Positions 53,345 through 61,153 of a stretch of DNA of 64,000 nt are shown here, in pieces. The position numbers were made by a program, and so were the translations under genes. Origin of the DNA: Chryseobacterium luteum (GTDB taxonomy: Bacteria > Bacteroidota > Bacteroidia > Flavobacteriales > Weeksellaceae); the NCBI RefSeq assembly GCF_000737785.1, contig NZ_JPRO01000001.1, forward strand, positions 620,001 through 684,000. Reading direction: 5' to 3'. The notes below the pieces were generated by a model. The model did not search any database, was not told the origin of the DNA, and saw only the letters and a list, made by a program, of their open reading frames with translations. Within the stretch, counting starts at the first letter, position 1; each line of letters starts with the position of its first letter.

Positions 53345-54295
53345 ATGAATATTCAGCAATTGGAATATCTTATCGCTGTAGATAAGTACAAACATTTTGG
53401 TAAGGCGGCTCAGGCATGCTTTATTACGCAGCCTACGTTAAGTGCGATGATACAAAAATTTGAGGATGAACTGGATGTGAAGGTATTCGACAGAACAACT
53501 CACCCTATCCGTACTACGGATGTAGGTCTCCAAATCATTGATCAGGCGAAGGTAATTATAGAATCTGTCAATGAGCTGAAAAATAAAGCCAATCTTCTGA
53601 ACAATATTTTGGGAGGAACAATCAACTTAGGAATCATTCCTACCGTTTCTTCTTTCATTCTGCCTACAGAAATCTTTAAGTTTTTGGAAGAAAATCCGAA
53701 AATACAGATGAATGTAAAGGAAATGACCACAGATAACATCATTAAGGCTTTAAAAGCCGGAGAGCTGGATGCAGGAATCATTTCTACACCATACGATACT
53801 GCCGATGAATTTTATCAGGACTTCCTTTTCAATGAAGAGCTGATGATTTACAGTTCCAATACGGAGGCCAATAAGAAAAATTCTTACATCATTCCTGAAG
53901 AGCTGAATGTGGAAAAAGTATGGCTTCTGGAGGAAGGAAACTGTTTGAGAAACCAGTTTGAGAATATCTGCCACTTAAAAGAAAATACTTTGAAGCCTAA
54001 GAATTTAGATTTCCTGGCATCCAATATTCAGACTTTGGTTCATATGGTGGATAAAGTAGGAGGGATCAGTATTCTGCCGGAATTGGCATTGAGCCAGCTT
54101 TCAGATGAGCAGAAAGAAAATGTCTTCAGATTCAAAAAGCCTTTCCCTTACAGAGAAATCAGCATTATTTATTATAAGCCTACTTTTAAGCAGAAAATCA
54201 TTGATGAATTGTCACTGTTTATCAAAAATTCTCTGGAGCTTAAGCTTAACTATCACATCAATCCGAAGGAATTTGTAAGCATCAAACCGCAATGA
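53345..54295 (+). CDS. oxyR: LysR-family hydrogen-peroxide sensor OxyR
   Basis: 316 residues. N-terminal winged helix-turn-helix ('HFGKAAQACFITQPTLSAMI' at 17-36) and a periplasmic-binding-like sensor domain. The redox pair C200 and C209 in 'GNCLRNQFENICHL' has the same nine-residue spacing as E. coli C199/C208, which form the activating disulfide. Divergent katA is the obvious target. Also resembles flavobacterial oxyR in length. Confidence 0.94.
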   Translation: MNIQQLEYLIAVDKYKHFGKAAQACFITQPTLSAMIQKFEDELDVKVFDRTTHPIRTTDVGLQIIDQAKVIIESVNELKNKANLLNNILGGTINLGIIPTVSSFILPTEIFKFLEENPKIQMNVKEMTTDNIIKALKAGELDAGIISTPYDTADEFYQDFLFNEELMIYSSNTEANKKNSYIIPEELNVEKVWLLEEGNCLRNQFENICHLKENTLKPKNLDFLASNIQTLVHMVDKVGGISILPELALSQLSDEQKENVFRFKKPFPYREISIIYYKPTFKQKIIDELSLFIKNSLELKLNYHINPKEFVSIKPQ

Positions 54296-54385
54296 ACTAA
54301 GAAGGCCGCGAAGTGATATAAATCATTAATTTTAAGAAATTTATAATTAATAAACAAAATCCTTTAGTATTAAAAAAATAGTACT

Positions 54386-54393
54386 TAAATTTG
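54386..54393 (+). promoter_or_regulatory. -7 box TAAATTTG for metK
   Basis: Exact TAnnTTTG; a TTTAG about 18 bases upstream could be the -33 element. It lies just before the SAM-II candidate. Confidence 0.6.
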
Positions 54394-54405
54394 CGGACGT
54401 TTATA

Positions 54406-54460
54406 AACGAGGAAAAATTTGACCTGATTGCAACCTCTCTAAAAATATGCTAAAACAGTA
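54406..54460 (+). promoter_or_regulatory. Probable SAM-II riboswitch
   Basis: Core elements in the family order: GAGG (54409-54412) paired with CCTC (54434-54437), the loop TTTGACCTGATTGCAA between them, an A-rich spacer and the 3' GCTAAAACAG (54449-54458), whose CAG can pair back to CTG in the loop to form the pseudoknot. Known SAM-II RNAs precede methionine/SAM genes; here metK follows. Confidence 0.8.
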
Positions 54461-54528
54461 TTCTTTTCTAGGCAATTTATTCTTATTTTTCTTCAAATAT
54501 TTTTTAATCTAAAAAAACATAGAAGAAT

Positions 54529-55809
54529 ATGTCTTATCTATTTACATCTGAATCAGTTTCAGAAGGACATCCGGATAAAATTGCCGATCAGATCTCCGAT
54601 GCATTAATCGACCACTTTTTAGCATACGATAAAAACTCCAAGGTTGCATGTGAAACCCTTGTAACGACAGGACAGGTGGTACTGGCCGGAGAAGTGAAGT
54701 CCGATGCGTATCTTGATGTTCAGACTATTGCTAGAGATGTTATTAACGGAATAGGATACACTAAAGGAGAATATATGTTCAATGGAGATTCGTGTGGAGT
54801 GATTTCAGCGATCCACGAACAGTCTCCGGATATCAATCAGGGAGTTGACAGAGCAGTAATCGACGAGTCTTTTGAAGCTAAAGCCAATGCACAGGGTGCC
54901 GGTGATCAGGGGATGATGTTCGGTTATGCAACCAACGAAACGGCTAATTATATGCCTCTTGCCCTGGATCTTGCCCACACTATTCTTAAAGAACTTTCTG
55001 TATTGAGAAGAGAAGGAAGCGAAATCGCTTATCTGCGTCCCGACGCAAAAAGCCAGGTAACGATTGAGTATTCTGACGACCATAAGCCGGTAAGAATTGA
55101 TTCTATCGTGGTTTCTACACAGCATGATGACTTCGGAACAGAAGAAGAAATGCTGAACAAGATCCGTGAAGATATCAAAAGTATCCTCGTTCCAAGAGTG
55201 GTAGCTCAGCAGACTGAGGAAATCAAAGCGTTATTCAACGATCAGATCAAATATCACATCAACCCTACAGGGAAGTTTGTAATCGGAGGTCCTCACGGAG
55301 ACACAGGTCTTACGGGAAGAAAGATCATTGTAGATACATACGGAGGAAAAGGAGCTCACGGTGGTGGTGCTTTCTCTGGAAAAGACCCTTCAAAAGTAGA
55401 CAGAAGTGCTGCTTACGCTACAAGACACATTGCTAAAAACTTAGTGGCTGCAGGTGTGGCTGATGAGATTCTGGTGCAGGTTTCTTATGCGATAGGTGTT
55501 GCTGAGCCTTGTGGTTTATACATCAATACTTACGGAACTGCAAAAGTAGATCTTCACGATGGAGATATTGCTAAAAAAGTTTCTTCTATCTTTGATTTAA
55601 GACCTTACGCTATTGAGCAAAACCTGAAATTAAGAAATCCTATATACCAGGAAACGGCTTCTTACGGGCATATGGGGAAAGAGCATTATACCGCTGACAA
55701 AACATTCAATAAAGGGCAGAAAAATGAATTGACCCTTACAGGTCTTGAATTCTTTACCTGGGAAAAACTTGACAAAGTAGAGGAAATTAAAGCCGCTTTT
55801 GGTATTTAA
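54529..55809 (+). CDS. metK: S-adenosylmethionine synthetase
   Basis: 426 residues. N-terminal '[20 protein letters not shown]' (about 6-25), '[16 protein letters not shown]' (about 123-138) and P-loop-like '[20 protein letters not shown]' (about 258-277) are diagnostic. Makes SAM from methionine and ATP. It is somewhat longer than the usual 380-400 residues, as in other Bacteroidota. Start ATG follows the riboswitch by about 70 bases of AT-rich leader. Confidence 0.98.
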   Translation: MSYLFTSESVSEGHPDKIADQISDALIDHFLAYDKNSKVACETLVTTGQVVLAGEVKSDAYLDVQTIARDVINGIGYTKGEYMFNGDSCGVISAIHEQSPDINQGVDRAVIDESFEAKANAQGAGDQGMMFGYATNETANYMPLALDLAHTILKELSVLRREGSEIAYLRPDAKSQVTIEYSDDHKPVRIDSIVVSTQHDDFGTEEEMLNKIREDIKSILVPRVVAQQTEEIKALFNDQIKYHINPTGKFVIGGPHGDTGLTGRKIIVDTYGGKGAHGGGAFSGKDPSKVDRSAAYATRHIAKNLVAAGVADEILVQVSYAIGVAEPCGLYINTYGTAKVDLHDGDIAKKVSSIFDLRPYAIEQNLKLRNPIYQETASYGHMGKEHYTADKTFNKGQKNELTLTGLEFFTWEKLDKVEEIKAAFGI

Positions 55810-55829
55810 TTTTTTTCAGAAATAATAAA

Positions 55830-55866
55830 CAGGCTGCTTTATCTTCAGATAAGGCAGTTTTTTTTA
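55830..55866 (+). terminator. Rho-independent terminator
   Basis: 11-bp stem CTGCTTTATCT/AGATAAGGCAG (one wobble) with a TC apex, then TTTTTTTTT. Confidence 0.88.
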
Positions 55867-55894
55867 ATTTTACACCTTAAATAATTTAGAGATG

Positions 55895-56383
55895 ATGAAT
55901 TTCAGATCAGCAGCTGCCGTACTTTTTATATTTTTCCTGAGCATAATGGCAAAGGCGCAGTATACCATGCACAAAATGGTCAGCGTGGGATATACCTACC
56001 AGAATCAAAGCTTTGGGGAATTGGGAGGCAAGCTGCTCTTTCTTAAGAATGATGATGTGATATACCGGCTGGGTGGATCTGCTCTGATGGGTTCCGCAGG
56101 TTCTAAATTTGCAATCATGCCGAAACTGCAGGCAGATGTGCTTCTTAATTTTGATAAAAATGTAGATTTCTACCACTCCTATTATCTTTTGATAGGTGCG
56201 GAAGGAACCAATAAGTATGTTGCCCCGAAAATAGGCGTTACTCTTTTCGGGATTTTAGACCTTACGGGAGGATATGCTTTCCCGATAGGAGATGCCCGTT
56301 TGAACGGAAAAGAGATGAAAGGTCTGAATGTTAATTTAACACTAAATGTTCCCACTGTCTTTATTCATGATATGTTTAAGTGA
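55895..56383 (+). CDS. Secreted protein of unknown function, possibly small barrel
   Basis: 162 residues from the second of two adjacent ATGs (first at 55892). A signal peptide ends at about 21 (A-K-A-Q). The mature part has alternating hydrophobic strands ('VSVGYTYQNQSFGELG', 'VGVTLFGILDLTGGYAFPIG'-like segments with Gly and aromatics), resembling an eight-strand outer-membrane barrel or a lipocalin-like protein. No family recognised. Single-gene unit between two terminators/promoter regions. Confidence 0.75.
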   Translation: MNFRSAAAVLFIFFLSIMAKAQYTMHKMVSVGYTYQNQSFGELGGKLLFLKNDDVIYRLGGSALMGSAGSKFAIMPKLQADVLLNFDKNVDFYHSYYLLIGAEGTNKYVAPKIGVTLFGILDLTGGYAFPIGDARLNGKEMKGLNVNLTLNVPTVFIHDMFK

Positions 56384-56522
56384 TTTTTTTTAAATTTTCC
56401 CGTAAAAATTTAATAATAGGTTAACAGTTATTAAAAAATTATTATATTTACACCATATAATAATTGTACCGCCTATTGATTTTACTTTACTCTTAAGAAC
56501 TGTTTTGTATTTACAGCTAGGG

Positions 56523-56539
56523 CCAGATAAAATATCTGG
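56523..56539 (+). promoter_or_regulatory. Perfect 7-bp hairpin in the sigma-factor leader
   Basis: CCAGATA/TATCTGG with an AAA loop, 41 bases before the sigma ATG; could be a protein-binding palindrome or an RNA hairpin. The rest of the gap from 56384 is AT-rich with no gene seen. Confidence 0.5.
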
Positions 56540-56580
56540 AGAATTGCTGCTCTGCAAATTTTTTATTATTGAGAAGAATT

Positions 56581-57171
56581 ATGAAATCAAAAACGGACAG
56601 CCTACTAATTTCCCTTTACCAGAAAGGAGACGAAGACGCCCTATCAGCCCTTATTCATCGTCATCAGAGAGAACTGTTTACATTCATTTTTTACAAAATT
56701 AATGATGAGGATCTGGCTAATGATGTTTTTCAGGATACATTTATGAAAATCATCCTGATGTTGAAAGAAGGACGGTATAACGAAGAAGGTAAATTTATTC
56801 TTTGGGCAAAAAGAATCGCACACAACCTTATCATTGACCATTTCAGACTGAAAGCGAAAAACGTTAAAGTTTCGGAAACTACTTTTGAAACAGACGAGTA
56901 TTCCATTTTTGATCTGATCAAAGAGCCTTCAGAAAATATTGAAGATCAGCTTGTAACACTTCAGATCCAGGAAGATCTGTTGAGAATGCTTCAGTTTCTG
57001 CCGCAGAATCAGCAGGAAGTCATTAAATTAAGGTTTTTTGACGGTCTGAGTTTCAAGGAAATTGCAGATCACACCAATATGAGTATCAATACCACGTTGG
57101 GTAGAGTGCGCTATGCACTCATCAACCTGAGAAAAATCATGGACGAAAACAACATTGTATTGACACGTTGA
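56581..57171 (+). CDS. RNA polymerase sigma factor, sigma-70/ECF-like
   Basis: 196 residues from ATG 56581 (an in-frame TTG 12 bases earlier is discounted). Region 2: 'HRHQRELFTFIFYKINDEDL' near 28 and 'DVFQDTFMKIILML' near 49, region 2.3-2.4 'FILWAKRIAHNLIIDHFR'; region 4: 'LPQNQQEVIKLRFFDGLSFK' and 'SINTTLGRVRYALINLRK' (HTH, about 140-185). No anti-sigma gene is adjacent; instead a 44-residue basic protein follows after 47 bases. Confidence 0.9.
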   Translation: MKSKTDSLLISLYQKGDEDALSALIHRHQRELFTFIFYKINDEDLANDVFQDTFMKIILMLKEGRYNEEGKFILWAKRIAHNLIIDHFRLKAKNVKVSETTFETDEYSIFDLIKEPSENIEDQLVTLQIQEDLLRMLQFLPQNQQEVIKLRFFDGLSFKEIADHTNMSINTTLGRVRYALINLRKIMDENNIVLTR

Positions 57172-57218
57172 TAATAATTTGGGAAAATTCACGTTTAAAG
57201 GAAAACATACTTTCGCCT

Positions 57219-57353
57219 ATGAATAAAAATGATTCTTTAAAAGTGAAAACTTTGAAACCTAAGAAACAAACAATTGATTTTTTGCTGAATTACTCAAAAA
57301 GTCTTGAAGTGGTATATGCCAAAAACAAGAATTTCCCGATCTCTAAAAATTAA
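57219..57353 (+). CDS. Small basic protein following the sigma factor
   Basis: 44 residues from ATG 57219, about a quarter Lys ('KVKTLKPKKQTIDFLLNYSK' at 8-27). The frame extends upstream to 57168, overlapping the sigma stop, but the internal Met is preferred since it removes an unlikely Trp-rich lead. No membrane helix. I recognise no family. It may be an accessory protein of the sigma factor or simply a small conserved protein. Confidence 0.6.
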   Translation: MNKNDSLKVKTLKPKKQTIDFLLNYSKSLEVVYAKNKNFPISKN

Positions 57354-57359
57354 AATTAT

Positions 57360-57367
57360 TAATTTTG
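57360..57367 (+). promoter_or_regulatory. -7 box TAATTTTG abutting the phosphatase start
   Basis: Exact TAnnTTTG ending 6 bases before the ATG at 57374. Confidence 0.5.
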
Positions 57368-57373
57368 TGCTGT

Positions 57374-58069
57374 ATGAAAATTCAGCACATTTTTTTTGAC
57401 CTGGACAATACGCTCTGGGACCACCGTAAGAACGCCTACCTTACCATTAAAGAACTTTTTGAAAAGCAGGAAATCACCTTACATTATAATATTGATTTTG
57501 AAAGCTTCCATTCTGTCTATCACGACATCAATGAAAGCCTTTGGGAGAAAATCAGAGACGGCATTATCGGGAAGGAATACCTGAGAAAGCACAGGTTCTA
57601 TGATACGTTCATGCATTTCGGGGTTGATGATGAAAAGCTTTCACAATATTTTGAGGAACATTTTCTCGACAAGATCCTTAACCATAATGAGCTGGTAGAA
57701 GGAGCAGAATACATTCTGGAATACCTTAAATCCAGACATTACACAATACACGTTATTTCCAACGGTTTCAAGGAAGTGACGGAGAGAAAGTGTATACTCT
57801 CGGGAATAGATAAATATTTCAATACCATTACCAGTGCTGATTCTGTGGGCGTGAGAAAGCCCAATCCAAAGATCTTTGAATATTCTTTGGGCCTTGCGGG
57901 AGCCAATAGGGAAGAAAGTATCCTGATAGGAGACGACTGGATTGCAGATGTTGTAGGCTCTCAAAATTATGGAATTGATGTAATCTTCTTTGATGTTTAT
58001 AAAGAAAATAAACAGGAAGAAGGTTTAAAAAGCATTACGCATCTTCTGCAGATCAAAGAATATTTATAA
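57374..58069 (+). CDS. YjjG-family HAD noncanonical nucleotide phosphatase
   Basis: 231 residues from ATG at 57374 (TTG at 57365 discounted). HAD motif I D-L-D-N-T ('FFDLDNTLWDH', about 7-17), motif II 'HVISNGF' (about 118-124), Lys in 'VGVRKPNPKIF' (about 152) and acidic motif IV 'LIGDDWIADV' (about 176-185). YjjG proteins remove phosphate from modified or noncanonical pyrimidine nucleotides. The -7 box ends 6 bases upstream, so the message is probably nearly leaderless. Confidence 0.88.
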   Translation: MKIQHIFFDLDNTLWDHRKNAYLTIKELFEKQEITLHYNIDFESFHSVYHDINESLWEKIRDGIIGKEYLRKHRFYDTFMHFGVDDEKLSQYFEEHFLDKILNHNELVEGAEYILEYLKSRHYTIHVISNGFKEVTERKCILSGIDKYFNTITSADSVGVRKPNPKIFEYSLGLAGANREESILIGDDWIADVVGSQNYGIDVIFFDVYKENKQEEGLKSITHLLQIKEYL

Positions 58070-58105
58070 AATACAGCTTCCGGCAGCGGAAAACCGGACT
58101 TTTTA

Positions 58106-58372
58106 AACCATTAAGATAATTAAAAGTTTTAAGTTTAATTAAGATAAAATCAAATGACTTTTAAGCGCTGCATCCATATAGCAGTCTTCTTAATTTTCTT
58201 AGGCCATTTAAATTTTTAAAATCTCGCAGATTTAGCAGATCAAGCAGATCCCTTTGCATAATTATTATAAATCTGCCCGATTTGCTCAATCTGCGAGAGA
58301 AATATTTTCTTTAGTAATTATTTCTGTATCAAAATTTTTATTGAATAGAATTTAAACAGGCTTTTAATGGTT
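58106..58372. repeat. Second copy of the AACCATTAAGA element, with inner palindrome
   Basis: Starts AACCATTAAGA (58106-58116), ends TTTTAATGGTT (58362-58372), 10 of 11 bases inverted. It shares the first ~50 bases with the element at 26725 and contains another long inverted repeat at 58223-58297. The gap 58070-58462 otherwise holds a small TTCCG/CGGAA hairpin (about 58078-58091) and no gene. Confidence 0.6.
58223..58297. repeat. Long inverted repeat built from 9-bp units
   Basis: Arms 58223-58249 and 58271-58297 match 23 of 27 as inverted repeats around a 21-nt loop. Each arm is three 9-bp units: CGCAGATTT, AGCAGATCA, AGCAGATCC on the left, and the reverse pattern (ATCTGCCCG, ATTTGCTCA, ATCTGCGAG) on the right. 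Confidence 0.75.
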
Positions 58373-58462
58373 CGATTATTTTCATTTTATTTTTTTTCCT
58401 AATTCTTTCCTAAATTGATTCTGAACTTTGCTCCATAATAAAGAACAGAAAAATTTAACATT

Positions 58463-58912
58463 ATGAAAAATTTTAGAAAAATCACAGGAGCATTCGTTTT
58501 AATTTTCTTATTGGCAGGCGGATTTATTTTTGCACAGGACAAAGCAATAAACCCAAATCAATTACCTAAAACAGCTAAGAATTTCCTTGTATCCCATTTT
58601 AAAGGCATTGCTGTAGGATCGGCTATTGAGGACAGGGAAATCTATGGTGTTGATGAATACCAGGTATATCTGGCCAATGGTATGAAGGTGGAATTCGACA
58701 GCAGCGGAAACTGGAAAGAAATAGACGGAAAACACCAGAAGCTGCCTTACGGATTTATTCCGGTATCAATCAGAAATTATGCGGCCAAAAACTTTCCCAA
58801 TACCTATATCGTTAAAATAGAAAAGAAGAGATGGTCTTATAAAGCCGAACTTTCCAACGGACTGGATCTTGAATTTGACGGAAAGGGAAACTTCAAAAAA
58901 ATTGATGATTAA
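58463..58912 (+). CDS. PepSY-like domain secreted protein
   Basis: 149 residues. Signal peptide to about 24 (F-I-F-A-Q). Two similar beta/alpha units: 'YQVYLANGMKVEFDSSGNWK' at about 72-91 and 'YKAELSNGLDLEFDGKGNFK' at about 126-145, typical of the PepSY_like (DUF2874) family, often near two-component systems in Bacteroidota. It probably acts in the periplasm, perhaps as inhibitor or ligand of a sensor kinase. The OmpR/kinase pair follows after 195 bases containing a repeat. Confidence 0.85.
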   Translation: MKNFRKITGAFVLIFLLAGGFIFAQDKAINPNQLPKTAKNFLVSHFKGIAVGSAIEDREIYGVDEYQVYLANGMKVEFDSSGNWKEIDGKHQKLPYGFIPVSIRNYAAKNFPNTYIVKIEKKRWSYKAELSNGLDLEFDGKGNFKKIDD

Positions 58913-58929
58913 TTCAAAAATATAGCAAA

Positions 58930-59056
58930 GGAAGCCGGAGGATGAAAGTTTTTAAGTCACAATATCATTGGAAGGATATTTGGTTCAAAACTGTAAATAT
59001 GGGAGCAAGAAGTGAATTGTCCGGAAATAACTTAAAGCTTTCATCCCTCGGCTTCC
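58930..59056. repeat. 127-bp palindromic intergenic element
   Basis: Arms GGAAGCCGGAGGATGAAAG (58930-58948) and CTTTCATCCCTCGGCTTCC (59038-59056) match 17 of 19 inverted; pairing continues into TTTAAG/CTTAAA. It sits between the PepSY gene and the two-component operon. Confidence 0.75.
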
Positions 59057-59081
59057 ACTCTCAATTCACTCCATAATTTCA

Positions 59082-59089
59082 TATATTTG
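59082..59089 (+). promoter_or_regulatory. -7 box TATATTTG for the two-component operon
   Basis: Exact TAnnTTTG, 18 bases before the response-regulator ATG, just after the palindromic element. Confidence 0.6.
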
Positions 59090-59107
59090 ATAAGCTAATA
59101 TTGCAGG

Positions 59108-59779
59108 ATGAAGATATTAATCGTAGAAGATGAGCCGGAACTGAAAGACACTGTACAGACTTTTCTGGAAGCGGAACACTTTATTGTAGAGTTTGCACTT
59201 ACCTACAATGCAGGGCTGGAAAAGATCATTTCGTATGAATATGACTGTATTCTTCTGGATATAATGCTTCCGGACGGAAACGGTCTTGAACTGCTGAGAG
59301 AAATCAAGAAGCTTCATAAAAAAGATCCTGTGATCATTTTATCGGCAAAGGATTCCGTGGATGATAAAGTCGCCGGGCTGGAAATAGGAGCGGATGATTA
59401 TCTGGCCAAGCCTTTCCATCTTGCAGAGCTTATGGCGAGAATACGTTCTGTGATCAGAAGAAAGAATCAGGACGGAGAAAATAAAATCATCTATAAAAAC
59501 ATCAGTATTGATCCGGAAAACAGAACGGTTAAAGTAGGAGATGAAGATCTGATTCTTAACCGTAAGGAATATGATCTCTTATATTATTTCGTTATCCATC
59601 CTGAAAAAACACTGCAGAAAACAACTTTAGCCGAAGCGATCTGGGGAGATTATATAGATCAGGCCGACAGCCTGGATTTTATCTACTCACAAATTAAAAA
59701 TCTCCGTAAAAAACTGAAAACCCTCAATGCAGAAGCCGATTTCCGGGCCGTTTACGGGATAGGTTATAAATTGGTCTGA
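59108..59779 (+). CDS. OmpR/PhoB-family response regulator
   Basis: 223 residues. Receiver domain with D8/E7-type pocket and phospho-acceptor D51 in 'ILLDIMLPDGNG', switch Thr/Ser in 'VIILSAKDSVDDKVAGL' (about 76) and Lys in 'DYLAKPFHLAEL' (about 101); C-terminal winged helix (about 130-223) with 'LDFIYSQIKNLRKKL'. The kinase gene begins at the base after its stop. Confidence 0.95.
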   Translation: MKILIVEDEPELKDTVQTFLEAEHFIVEFALTYNAGLEKIISYEYDCILLDIMLPDGNGLELLREIKKLHKKDPVIILSAKDSVDDKVAGLEIGADDYLAKPFHLAELMARIRSVIRRKNQDGENKIIYKNISIDPENRTVKVGDEDLILNRKEYDLLYYFVIHPEKTLQKTTLAEAIWGDYIDQADSLDFIYSQIKNLRKKLKTLNAEADFRAVYGIGYKLV

Positions 59780-61063
59780 ATGAAAGTTTCGTTAAAATAC
59801 TACACTATAAAATACATGATCGTGATCCTGCTGCTCATCATTGCAGTCTGGGCCGCTCTCTTTTATGCCTATATTCTGGATGAAGTGTATGATAATGTAG
59901 ACGATGGGCTGAAAGACAGGAAGATACAGATCATTAAGGCGGTGTATCACGACCCTAAGCTTTTGGACAGTAAAGATTTCGGCTTTAATGAATTCAAGAT
60001 CAAGCCTGTTTCAGAATCTGAGTACAAAGACAAGAACCGGCTCTATAATAAGATGTTTTATATGGAGTACGATGACAAAGATCAGCCTTACCGCGTGCTT
60101 GAGACGGATTTTATAGATCAGTTCGGAAAACGCCGGAGGCTTGAAATACGGACATCTACTGTAGAACAGGATGAACTGGTGTATGACCTTACCACGGCTC
60201 TGATTGTACTGTATATTCTGCTTGTAATCAGTATTTTGGCGGTCAACGGGTATATGTTGAATAAGGCGATGCGTCCTTTTTATACCATTTTGGATCAACT
60301 TAAAAAATACCAGTTCGGAGCTTCTTTATCACGGGAGCCTCAGAATTATTCCATCAAAGAATTTGAAGAGCTTAACGTAGAAATAGAGGAAATGATAGAG
60401 CGTAACGAGCTTGTTTTCCGCCAGCAGAAGCAGTTTATTGAAAATGCATCCCATGAACTTCAGACGCCGCTGGCCATTATGATCAATAAGATTGACCTGG
60501 TGATCCAGAATGAGGGCCTCGATAAGAAAAACCTGAATTTTGTTTCAGAATTAAAATCAGATCTCAGAAGAATGGCGGGGCTGAATAAATCGTTACTGAT
60601 GCTTTCAAAAATAGAGAACAGCCAGTATAATAAAACCACGAAAGTTGATTTTAATGAAATGATTTCTGAACTTGTTAAGAGCTATGAAGACTTCATTGAA
60701 TTTAAAAAAGTCCGTGTAAGCGTTATTGAAAAAGAATTCTTTGGTGCAGATTTTAATCCTGATCTGGCAGATATTCTGCTTTCCAATCTGCTTAAAAATG
60801 CAGTTAAGTATAATAATCAGGAAGGAATTGTCAATATCATCATAGAAGATAACAGGCTGATCTTTCAGAACAGCGGTAACAGTATTCCATTAGATAAGAC
60901 GCAGATCTTTAACCGTTTTTACAAACAGGGTTCAGACCACAGCTCTACCGGTTTAGGGCTTTCTATCATCAGGACTATAACAAAGCAATATCCCGGATGG
61001 AATATTGTCTATGAGTTCCAAAATGGATTGCATTGCTTTATTCTTTCTAAAAATAATCTTTAA
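59780..61063 (+). CDS. Sensor histidine kinase (HisKA/HATPase)
   Basis: 427 residues. Membrane helices about 12-31 and 137-160 enclose a periplasmic loop of about 105 residues. HisKA H-box 'FIENASHELQTPLAIMINK' (H225), N-box 'LLSNLLKNAVKYNN' and G-box 'STGLGLSIIRTI'. Partner of the adjacent OmpR-type regulator. The signal is unknown; the upstream periplasmic PepSY-like protein is a reasonable candidate ligand or modulator. Confidence 0.94.
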   Translation: MKVSLKYYTIKYMIVILLLIIAVWAALFYAYILDEVYDNVDDGLKDRKIQIIKAVYHDPKLLDSKDFGFNEFKIKPVSESEYKDKNRLYNKMFYMEYDDKDQPYRVLETDFIDQFGKRRRLEIRTSTVEQDELVYDLTTALIVLYILLVISILAVNGYMLNKAMRPFYTILDQLKKYQFGASLSREPQNYSIKEFEELNVEIEEMIERNELVFRQQKQFIENASHELQTPLAIMINKIDLVIQNEGLDKKNLNFVSELKSDLRRMAGLNKSLLMLSKIENSQYNKTTKVDFNEMISELVKSYEDFIEFKKVRVSVIEKEFFGADFNPDLADILLSNLLKNAVKYNNQEGIVNIIIEDNRLIFQNSGNSIPLDKTQIFNRFYKQGSDHSSTGLGLSIIRTITKQYPGWNIVYEFQNGLHCFILSKNNL

Positions 61064-61130
61064 ATAAAGATCATCAGAACATAAAAAAAATAATTAAATT
61101 AATTTTTCTGTAAAATATTGATAAATAAGT

Positions 61131-61138
61131 TATTTTTG
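61131..61138 (+). promoter_or_regulatory. -7 box TATTTTTG for the zinc-ribbon gene
   Basis: Exact TAnnTTTG, 15 bases before the ATG at 61154; supports that start over the longer frame from 61118, which it overlaps. Confidence 0.55.
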
Positions 61139-61153
61139 GAAAAACCAAATGTG

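Noticed and set aside
58223..58297. CRISPR or simple terminator
   Set aside because: Repeat units are 9 bases without spacers, and no T run follows the palindrome.
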